The position numbers and the translations under genes are program-made. From an uncultured Veillonellaceae bacterium (GTDB lineage: Bacteria > Bacillota > Negativicutes > Selenomonadales > Selenomonadaceae), in the NCBI GenBank assembly GCA_902785705.1, contig CACZZN010000007.1:1-64000 (forward strand): a stretch of DNA of 64,000 nt, written 5' to 3'. Under the pieces are notes generated by a model. It had not been told where the DNA came from. It searched no databases and saw nothing but the letters and a program-made list of their open reading frames with translations. Positions 17,203-23,920 of this stretch are shown here, in pieces; the stretch's first letter is position 1, and the number at the start of each line of letters is the position of its first letter.

Positions 17203-17210
17203 TCCTATAG
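17083..17210 (+). pseudogene. cas2: Remnant of cas2 (C-terminal third only)
   Basis: In the frame ending TAG at 17210, the DNA downstream of cas1's last Cas1-like codons encodes IGKYCDSEDSIRVYRIHGRG, followed by a WG motif and EDEEVVIL. DSIRVYRI and the acidic end closing in VIL resemble the last beta strand and C-terminal tail of Cas2 proteins. The N-terminal half with the VxYD motif is absent, and no start codon serves this frame. Calling it Cas2 rests on motif memory and on the position directly after cas1. Confidence 0.55.
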
Positions 17211-17222
17211 GATGCAAACGAT

Positions 17223-17262
17223 GGGCAGGAAATACGGTTTGTTCCTGCCCGTAGTTTACTTT
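17223..17262. terminator. Terminator between convergent cas1 and csm6
   Basis: A 9-bp perfect stem GGGCAGGAA (17223-17231) with 17242-17250, followed by a T-rich run. It lies between two converging genes and may serve both. Confidence 0.65.
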
Positions 17263-18620
17263 TCAAGTTCGTCTTTTACCCATCGGTTGATGGAGTCATA
17301 GATTCCGCGTTGCGAGTTTAATTCTTTTGCTCCATACAACAGGCAAAGCAGATGGTAGAGCGTATGGATGAAATCCATAGAGGAAATTTTTATGCGGGTA
17401 TGGAATTCTGTTTCATCGAGATCCAGTCGTATCGTATGGGCTGTGTTGTTTCGAAGGCCAGGAATATTTTCCAGTTTGTCAAGCTCTGCCATGAAATTTT
17501 GGTAGATTTGCATATCTTTGGTATAGCCTGCCTGAGCCGCATATTGGGAGATATGTTTCAGCAGCAGGAAGGACAGGTCGCTGTCTTTGTATTTTTGGTG
17601 CATCTTGTTCAAATAAATGCTGTCTAAATAAGACAAGAGATTTGGTTCGCGCAGTTCCAAATTTTTTCGTGAGAGATAGTATGTGTCGTTTTTTCGGCAG
17701 TCACATAATTTTTTGACATCCATCTGCAGGTTGATTCGTGTATATTCTTGTAGTAATTCATACAGGAAGGGCGTGCTTTCCAGCAATATATGGTGCAGTT
17801 CCTTGCGGTGGCACTCTATTTGCATCACCAGAAAATATTCCAGGAGGCGTTCCTTTGCACCTCGGAAGGGCGCCAGCAGGATGCTCTTGTATTGCGAGAG
17901 GACCTCCCGGGCTTTTTTGGGCATCAGCCGGAATCTATAGGCAGCATGTTCCAGTAACTTAACGGCCATTGGAGGCATATCCTTGTTTGCCTTTGCAAGC
18001 TGAAACGCTGCTTGATAGTCATAACGGGCGATCAGTGCAAGGATGCGATGCTTATCCGCATAATAGCGCAGGATGCGGAGCGGGGGTTCCACGCAACGGT
18101 TGACGGCATCCTTCTCATCATCCAGATTGTTCTGGAGCAGGGCATCGACATCTTCGTGATCCTTGGTGGCGGGGTTGTCACGGTTGGAGCTGTTTACGGG
18201 CGTTGGAACTTGTATGCCTTTGCACCAGGGTGCATCTACGGAGATGATGGCCATGACAGTTTTCATTTGCGGTGTTCCGGAACTGAGATTCAGGAGGATT
18301 TCCGCATCGGGGAATTTGTCGTGCAGCTCGTAGATTTTTGCCGGAAGGATATGTATGAAGCTATCGTATAGGTGCGGCTCCGTGATGTCCGTGAAGATTT
18401 CTTCTATTTGGATATCCATATGCAGGTTCTGCAACGCGCGCGTATACCGCTGATCCTGGTGCTGTTTCAGCTTCATGTCCTCCGTGTAGAATAGAATGGC
18501 CATGTCAGGCTTATAGTGGCGCACGATATGAAGACAGGCGCCGTCGTAGCAGTTTCGGATGGGATCCGTGTCTCCGATGGGGGAAAATAAGATGCTTCTC
18601 GGTGACAGCTGTTTTTTCAT
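17256..18620 (-). CDS. csm6: Csm6 ribonuclease (CARF-HEPN), cyclic-oligoadenylate activated
   Basis: About 454 aa. The N-terminal CARF domain (residues 1-170) shows SPIGDTDPIRN and NLSSGTPQMK, the ligand-loop signatures. The C-terminal HEPN domain has RNNTAH (Arg390-His395), the RxxxxH RNase motif. In type III systems this enzyme degrades RNA once Cas10 makes cyclic oligoadenylate. ATG 18620 was chosen because GGAG lies 8 nt upstream; a TTG at 18638 would place the ribosome site inside the gene. It is transcribed against the operon from its own promoter, so its dose can be set apart from the effector. Confidence 0.9.
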   Translation of the reverse strand: MKKQLSPRSILFSPIGDTDPIRNCYDGACLHIVRHYKPDMAILFYTEDMKLKQHQDQRYTRALQNLHMDIQIEEIFTDITEPHLYDSFIHILPAKIYELHDKFPDAEILLNLSSGTPQMKTVMAIISVDAPWCKGIQVPTPVNSSNRDNPATKDHEDVDALLQNNLDDEKDAVNRCVEPPLRILRYYADKHRILALIARYDYQAAFQLAKANKDMPPMAVKLLEHAAYRFRLMPKKAREVLSQYKSILLAPFRGAKERLLEYFLVMQIECHRKELHHILLESTPFLYELLQEYTRINLQMDVKKLCDCRKNDTYYLSRKNLELREPNLLSYLDSIYLNKMHQKYKDSDLSFLLLKHISQYAAQAGYTKDMQIYQNFMAELDKLENIPGLRNNTAHTIRLDLDETEFHTRIKISSMDFIHTLYHLLCLLYGAKELNSQRGIYDSINRWVKDELEK

Positions 18621-18683
18621 GTGAAATGCTCCTTTCAAAATGAGCTGTGATGAAGTGATGTTTCATGCAGAAGCACCATTCGT

Positions 18684-18713
18684 TATGTACCTATCGTTTT
18701 CCTGCTATGGCAA
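18684..18713 (-). promoter_or_regulatory. Likely csm6 promoter
   Basis: On the minus strand: TTGCCA (18713-18708), an 18-bp spacer, TACATA (18689-18684), 63 nt before the csm6 start. It is divergent from the nrdD promoter. Confidence 0.45.
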
Positions 18714-18729
18714 TGCACCTTTTTGGCTC

Positions 18730-18758
18730 TTGCCCTTTTGGGGATTCTTTGATACAAT
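18730..18758 (+). promoter_or_regulatory. Sigma-A promoter of nrdD
   Basis: TTGCCC (18730-18735), a 17-bp spacer, TACAAT (18753-18758). The -10 lies inside the first NrdR-like box. Confidence 0.6.
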
Positions 18759-18799
18759 ATATTCTGCTTGTACTAACTGCGAAACACAAGATATAGTGA
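18752..18799 (+). promoter_or_regulatory. Two NrdR-like boxes controlling nrdD
   Basis: Box 1, 18752-18767 (ATACAATATATTCTGC), and box 2, 18784-18799 (ACACAAGATATAGTGA), each match 13 of 16 positions of the known NrdR consensus. Their starts are 32 bp apart, about three helical turns, which is the usual spacing of NrdR box pairs. Box 1 covers the -10, so binding should repress transcription when dNTP/ATP levels are high. Confidence 0.7.
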
Positions 18800-18852
18800 A
18801 AGGATGGGAGAGATACGCTGCAGGGATGGTGGGCGGCGGCATCACGAAATGG

Positions 18853-21111
18853 ATGAATTTGAAGACGGTTACGAAGCGGTCCGGGGATAGAGTGGGCTAT
18901 GATGCAGAGAAGATTTATAATGCTATTTTGGGCGCGAACAAAGATGCGAAAGACCGCATGTCGCGTGAGGATATTTCCGAAGTCGTGAAATGCGTGGAGC
19001 AGGATATCCAGGACAGGGAGAACATCAGCGTCGAGGAGATCCAGGATATCGTCGAGCATGAGCTCATGAAACATGACTTCTATGATATTGCGGCGAAGTA
19101 TATCCGCTATCGTCAGCGCCATGCGGATCGCAGGGCGGCGCAGAAGAATCTCATGGGCGCCTATCGGGATATCTTTTTCGCTGATGCGGTGGACTCCGAC
19201 CTTAAGCGGGACAATGCGAACATCAATACGGACGCGTCCATGGGCATCATGCTGAAATTGGGGGCGGAGGGCGCGAAGCACTTTGTGGACAACTATGTGC
19301 TGCCCGAGAAATTCGCGGAGGCGGACAAGGAGGACTATATCCATATCCACGACAAGGACTTCAGCCTCATTACGTTCAACTGCTGCCAGATCGATCTTTT
19401 GAAGCTGTTTCACGGCGGCTTTTCGACAGGGCATGGCTTCCTGCGCGAGCCGAATTCCATCCGCGCCTATGCGAGCCTTGCCTGCATTGCGATCCAGTCG
19501 AACCAGAACGACATGTTCGGCGGGCAGTCCATCAATGCCTTTGACTATTCCATGGCGGAGGGCGTGAACAAGTCCTTCCAAAAGGCGGTGCTGGACGAGG
19601 CATATAAATCGGTGGTCTACCGTTTTGGGCGCGAAGCGGCGGGAAAGGAAAAGGAATTCCGCGAGAAATTCCATGAGGGGATGGACTTTTCCCATTGCCG
19701 CTATGCGGAGACGCAGGACTCTGACCGCTATCGGGAATCGGTGGAAGCGGTGCGGCAGGCGCTGGAGAAATGGCTGCAGGCGCATGGGCAGTCTTTGGAT
19801 CGTCTGGAGGCGGATGCGCTGGATGTCTATCAGATGGCCTGTGATGATGTGGTGGAGGAGACCCATCAGGCGATGGAGGCTCTCATCCATAATTTCAATA
19901 CGCTGCACAGCCGTGCGGGCGCACAGGTGCCCTTCAGCTCCATCAATTACGGCATGGACACCTCGCCGGAGGGACGCCTTGCCACCAATGAGGTGCTCAA
20001 CGCCATCCAGGCGGGGCTGGGGAACGGGGAGACGCCGATTTTCCCTATCAGCGTGTTCCAGCTCAAGGCAGGCGTAAACTACAATCCGGAGGATCCGAAT
20101 TACGATCTTTTCATCAAGGCGTGCAAAGTCAGCGCCAAGCGCTTGTTCCCGAATTTCGTGAATCTGGATGCGCCCTACAATCTGCAGTACTACAAGCCGG
20201 GAGACTACAACAGCTATGTGGCGACCATGGGCTGCCGCACGCGCGTCATGAGCAATGTGAACGGGCCGGAGGAATCGGGAAGCCGCGGCAATTTCGCGTT
20301 TGTGACCATCAATCTGCCGAAGCTGGCGCTGGAGGCGAAAGGGGATCTGGACAAGTTCTGGGATCTCTTTGACCACTATGTGAAGCTGGGGCATGACTAT
20401 ATCCAGTTCCGTTTGCAGACCATCGAGAAGAAGCATGTGTTCAACTATCCGTTCCTCATGGGACAGGGCGTATGGATGGGCAGCGACAAGCTGAAGCCGA
20501 CGGACAGCATCCGCGATGTGCTGAAGCATGCTTCCTATTCCATCGGTTTCTGCGGACTGGCGGAGTGTCTGGTGGCACTCATCGGCAAGCATCACGGCGA
20601 GAGCGAGGAGGCACAGGAACTGGGACTCAAGATCGTGGGCCGTCTGCGTGAAATGACGGATGCCTATACGAAGCTGGAGCGCAGGAACTGGACCTGCTTC
20701 GGGACTCCTGCGGAGAGCACCGCAGGGCAGTTCCAGCGGGCCAACCAGCGGGTGTACGGCATCATTCCGGGCGTGACGGATCGCGCCTATATGACGAACT
20801 CCTCCCATGTGCCTGTGTACTATAAAATCAAGGCCATCGACAAGATCCGCATTGAGGCGCCCTATCATGCGCTGGAAAATGCGGGACATATTGCCTATGT
20901 GGAGATGGATGGCGATCCCTCGAAGAATGTGAAGGCTTTTGAGGATATCGTGCGCGCGATGCATGATGCCGATATGGGCTATTTCTCCATCAATCATCCT
21001 GTGGATCGCGATCCTGTCTGCGGCTATACCGGCATCATCGAAAACGAATGCCCGCACTGCCACCGCAAGGAAATCGAGCATGGGAGCTTCGTTGTGGACC
21101 GCATGAAATGA
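18853..21111 (+). CDS. nrdD: Anaerobic ribonucleoside-triphosphate reductase NrdD, apparently lacking its glycyl-radical end
   Basis: About 752 aa. It carries an N-terminal ATP-cone (residues 1-95), then the NrdD barrel with family stretches such as IHIHDKDF, HGGFSTGHGFLREP, FGGQS and NFNTLHSRAGAQVPFSS. The zinc-site half DPVCGYTGII...CPHC near the C terminus is present. Class III enzymes continue from here to an RxxGYL glycyl-radical loop and about 30 further residues, but this frame stops after FVVDRMK. No GYL motif occurs in any frame of the next 100 nt. The enzyme would reduce NTPs to dNTPs under anaerobiosis if the radical were supplied. ATG 18853 fits the ATP-cone N terminus; ATG 18826 is an alternative. 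Ribosome sites at both are weak. Confidence 0.88.
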   Translation: MNLKTVTKRSGDRVGYDAEKIYNAILGANKDAKDRMSREDISEVVKCVEQDIQDRENISVEEIQDIVEHELMKHDFYDIAAKYIRYRQRHADRRAAQKNLMGAYRDIFFADAVDSDLKRDNANINTDASMGIMLKLGAEGAKHFVDNYVLPEKFAEADKEDYIHIHDKDFSLITFNCCQIDLLKLFHGGFSTGHGFLREPNSIRAYASLACIAIQSNQNDMFGGQSINAFDYSMAEGVNKSFQKAVLDEAYKSVVYRFGREAAGKEKEFREKFHEGMDFSHCRYAETQDSDRYRESVEAVRQALEKWLQAHGQSLDRLEADALDVYQMACDDVVEETHQAMEALIHNFNTLHSRAGAQVPFSSINYGMDTSPEGRLATNEVLNAIQAGLGNGETPIFPISVFQLKAGVNYNPEDPNYDLFIKACKVSAKRLFPNFVNLDAPYNLQYYKPGDYNSYVATMGCRTRVMSNVNGPEESGSRGNFAFVTINLPKLALEAKGDLDKFWDLFDHYVKLGHDYIQFRLQTIEKKHVFNYPFLMGQGVWMGSDKLKPTDSIRDVLKHASYSIGFCGLAECLVALIGKHHGESEEAQELGLKIVGRLREMTDAYTKLERRNWTCFGTPAESTAGQFQRANQRVYGIIPGVTDRAYMTNSSHVPVYYKIKAIDKIRIEAPYHALENAGHIAYVEMDGDPSKNVKAFEDIVRAMHDADMGYFSINHPVDRDPVCGYTGIIENECPHCHRKEIEHGSFVVDRMK

Positions 21112-21938
21112 GCCGGCAGATCTGTGGGCTGTGTCCGCATCACTGCCGATTGGAGGAAGGGCAGATCGGGCTTTGCAGGGCAAGGGGCAATGTAGATGGA
21201 ACGATTTTGCCGTTGAATTATGGGAAAATCACTTCCATCGCACTGGACCCGATCGAAAAAAAGCCGTTGATGCGCTTCCGGCCGGGGAGTTTCATCTTGT
21301 CGGTCGGCAGCTTTGGCTGCAATCTGCGCTGCCCCTTTTGCCAGAATCACGAAATTTCTCAGGCGGGGCAGGAGTTCCGGCATCAGACCGTGATGCCGGA
21401 GCAGCTGGTGCAGATTGCGGAAACGCTGGCCGCCGAACCCAAAGGGAATCTGGGCGTGGCGTTTACCTACAACGAGCCTTTGATCGGTGTCGAGTTCCTG
21501 CGGGACACGGCCTTTTTGCTGAAGAAGCGGGGCATGAAGGTCGTGCTGGTGACGAACGGCATGATGGAAGAAGCGCCGTTTCGGGAACTGCTGCCGCTGG
21601 TGGATGCGATGAATATCGATCTCAAAGCGTTTCATGGGGAATTCTACCGTTGGATCGGCGGAGACTTGGAAACTGTGAAGCGGAACATTCGGCTTGCGGC
21701 AGGAGCGTGCCATGTGGAGGTCACGACACTGGTGATACCGGGGAAGAACGACAGCGCGGGGGAAATGGCGCGGGAGGCAGAGTGGCTTGCGGGCATATCG
21801 CCGGAGCTGCCGCTCCATATCAGCCGGTATTTTCCGAGATTCCTATCCGAGATCCCCGCGACAGAAGTGTCCGTCATCTATCAGCTGGCAGATGTGGCAA
21901 GGCAGCATCTTTCTCATGTATATGAGGGGAATTGCTGA
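21108..21938 (+). CDS. amrS: Radical SAM enzyme, AmmeMemoRadiSam (AmrS)/PFL-activase-like family
   Basis: 276 aa. The SAM [4Fe-4S] motif GCNLRCPFCQN (CxxxCxxC) lies near residue 70. An N-terminal Cys cluster CGLCPHHC...GLCRAR and the phrase LNYGKITSIALDPIEKKPL are typical of AmmeMemoRadiSam-system radical enzymes, relatives of glycyl-radical activases. Its ATG overlaps the nrdD stop (ATGA), a position usually held by the activase nrdG. Whether this protein activates a glycyl-radical enzyme is open, because the sequence is closer to AmrS than to NrdG. AmrS partners (Memo, AMMECR1) are not in the window. Confidence 0.8.
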   Translation: MSRQICGLCPHHCRLEEGQIGLCRARGNVDGTILPLNYGKITSIALDPIEKKPLMRFRPGSFILSVGSFGCNLRCPFCQNHEISQAGQEFRHQTVMPEQLVQIAETLAAEPKGNLGVAFTYNEPLIGVEFLRDTAFLLKKRGMKVVLVTNGMMEEAPFRELLPLVDAMNIDLKAFHGEFYRWIGGDLETVKRNIRLAAGACHVEVTTLVIPGKNDSAGEMAREAEWLAGISPELPLHISRYFPRFLSEIPATEVSVIYQLADVARQHLSHVYEGNC

Positions 21939-21987
21939 TACAGACCTGAATCCGTGAAACTGGATGGATGTATGATGTACTTGCTAT

Positions 21988-22080
21988 GTCCGCCCCCTTG
22001 GGGGCGGGGAACCATCGAAGATGGTGGTGGGGGTGACGATTTCGCCGATGGCGGTCCCCCGCCCCCAAAGGGGGACGGAC
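21988..22080. repeat. Cloverleaf-like intergenic repeat, 93 bp
   Basis: The ends are imperfect inverted copies (21988-22013 with 22053-22080; GTCCGCCCCC at the left pairs with the right end). Inside are two small hairpins, ACCATC/GATGGT (22011-22025) and CGCC/GGCG (22043-22053). Together they form a multi-arm fold. It probably belongs to a dispersed, mobile repeat family, but other copies cannot be checked here. Confidence 0.6.
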
Positions 22081-22132
22081 AGTGTTCGAGTTTCACGGAT
22101 TCAGGACAGATACAAAGAATGGGAGGATTTTG

Positions 22133-22696
22133 ATGAGCAAGTTGACATTGGAGCGGGCGAAGGAACTTCTGAAAAAGCATACGACCGAAGAGCATCTCTT
22201 TACCCACGCGGCGGCGGTGAGCGCGGCGATGGGAGCCATGGCGGAGCACTTCGGGGAGGATAAGGAGCACTGGGAGGCCATCGGCTACCTGCATGATGTG
22301 GATTACGAGAAGTTCCCCGACGAGCACTGCCATCATGTGCGGGAACTGCTGGAGCCGGAGGGCGTGGAGCAGGAGGAGATCGAGACAATCATCTCCCACG
22401 GCTATGGGATCACGACGGACGAAATCGAGCCGGTATCCAACTGCGCGAAGAGCCTGTTTGCGGTGGATGAGCTTACGGGCATCGTGTATGCCTATGGACT
22501 CATGCGGCCGGAGGGGATGGACGGCATGGCGCTCAAGAGCCTCAAGAAGAAATTCAAGGACAAGCGCTTTGCCGCAAAGTGCAATCGCGAGATCATCCAG
22601 CGCGGCATTGAGATGCTGGGCATGGAGGCCGGAGAGGTCATGCAGTGCTGCATCGACGGCATGCAGGCGCATAAGGAGGAATTGGGCTTCCACTGA
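22133..22696 (+). CDS. HD-domain phosphohydrolase
   Basis: 187 aa. H...HDxD pattern: an early His in HLFTHAAAVSAAM, then GYLHDVDYEKFPDEHCHH, then an ISHGYG motif, all typical of metal-dependent HD hydrolases. The substrate is unknown; related proteins act on nucleotides or cyclic nucleotides. GGAGG at 22122-22126 lies 6 nt before ATG 22133. It stands between the cloverleaf repeat and pfkA and may be its own transcription unit. Confidence 0.75.
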   Translation: MSKLTLERAKELLKKHTTEEHLFTHAAAVSAAMGAMAEHFGEDKEHWEAIGYLHDVDYEKFPDEHCHHVRELLEPEGVEQEEIETIISHGYGITTDEIEPVSNCAKSLFAVDELTGIVYAYGLMRPEGMDGMALKSLKKKFKDKRFAAKCNREIIQRGIEMLGMEAGEVMQCCIDGMQAHKEELGFH

Positions 22697-22875
22697 GCAC
22701 GTCCGGGGTTGGCAATATTTATGCGTAGAATTTGTAAAATTTCCACGACAGACCTTTACTTTTTCTCTAAAATTTCTTAAAATATACATGATGTGTTTGG
22801 ACGAGCTATGTCGAATGTATGCTACGCATATGGAAATAGATATTGTTGTCAGATTCGGGACAGGAGAGATGCATT

Positions 22876-23838
22876 ATGATTAAATCGATCGCGGTAATGA
22901 CCTCTGGCGGAGACAGCCCGGGCATGAACGCAGCGGCGCGTGCGGTTGTCCGCACGGCCATCTTTGAGGGCGTGGATGTCTGGGGTATCAATAACGGCTA
23001 CAAGGGTATGCTGGACGATGATATGCAGCAGCTTACGACGCGCAGCGTGAGTGATTTGATCCAGCGCGGAGGCACGTTCCTCGGGACGGCTCGCTGTCCG
23101 GAATTCAAAACGGCAGAGGGCCGGAGGAAAGGCCATGATAACCTGAAAAAGCACGGCATCGAAGGTCTTGTGATCATCGGCGGCGACGGGAGCCTGACGG
23201 GGGGCTCGATGCTTTCCGCGGAGACGGGGATACCCATTGTCGGGCTGCCGGGCACGATCGACAACGATGTCTGGGGAACGGACTATACCATCGGGGCGGA
23301 TACGGCGGCGAATACCGCGGTGGATGCCATCAACAAGCTGCGCGATACGGCCTCGGCGCATCGCCGCATCATCATCGTGGAGGTCATGGGGCATACCTCG
23401 GGATGGCTTGCCATGACAGCCGGTATCGCCGGCGGTGCGGAGTACATCCTGGTGCCGGAAGTCAAATACGATTTGGACGCGATGTGCGAAGAGATCAAGG
23501 AGTCCTACAGCAAGGGCAAGCGTTACAGCATCATCGTGGTGGCGGAAGGCGCGTGCTCAGCCATGGGGCTTGGCAAGGTGGTCGGTGAGAAGACCGGGAT
23601 CGATACGCGCGTTTCCATCTTGGGACACATCCAGCGCGGAGGATCGCCCAGCGTTGAGGACCGCATGAAGGCGTCCATGCTGGGCGAGAAGGCGGCGCTT
23701 GCGATCATTTCCGGGGTCACGAATGTGGTGTTTGGTTTTGATGAGGGCAAGGTCGTCAGCATCAACTTGTTCGATGCCGTCAACAACAAGAAGACCTTGG
23801 ATCCTGAACTTGTACGTCTGGCAACTGTGCTGGCATAA
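22876..23838 (+). CDS. pfkA: ATP-dependent 6-phosphofructokinase
   Basis: 320 aa, the standard bacterial PfkA length. It phosphorylates fructose 6-phosphate in glycolysis. Motifs: SGGDSPGMNAAAR (nucleotide loop), IIGGDGSLTGG, and PGTIDNDVWGTD with the catalytic Asp of TIDND. A Gly in GGDGS and a Gly before TIDND are the signs of ATP rather than pyrophosphate use. GHTSGWLAM replaces the more common GRHxGxLAL. A CAGGAG ribosome site lies about 9 nt upstream, and a strong terminator follows at 23864. Confidence 0.95.
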   Translation: MIKSIAVMTSGGDSPGMNAAARAVVRTAIFEGVDVWGINNGYKGMLDDDMQQLTTRSVSDLIQRGGTFLGTARCPEFKTAEGRRKGHDNLKKHGIEGLVIIGGDGSLTGGSMLSAETGIPIVGLPGTIDNDVWGTDYTIGADTAANTAVDAINKLRDTASAHRRIIIVEVMGHTSGWLAMTAGIAGGAEYILVPEVKYDLDAMCEEIKESYSKGKRYSIIVVAEGACSAMGLGKVVGEKTGIDTRVSILGHIQRGGSPSVEDRMKASMLGEKAALAIISGVTNVVFGFDEGKVVSINLFDAVNNKKTLDPELVRLATVLA

Positions 23839-23863
23839 CTCGGCGTTTTTCATGAATTCGACA

Positions 23864-23898
23864 TCCACCGGCGAGTCTCCGCCGGTGGACTTTTTTTG
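23864..23898 (+). terminator. Rho-independent terminator of pfkA
   Basis: A 10-bp perfect stem TCCACCGGCG (23864-23873) with 23880-23889, a 6-nt loop, then eight T's. Confidence 0.9.
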
Positions 23899-23920
23899 GA
23901 GCAGATATTTTTCATATATG

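Noticed and set aside
18691-21183. An 830-codon open frame on the minus strand across nrdD
   Set aside because: Antisense shadow of nrdD, with low-complexity His/Arg-rich translation and no motifs. It spans the nrdD promoter and boxes.
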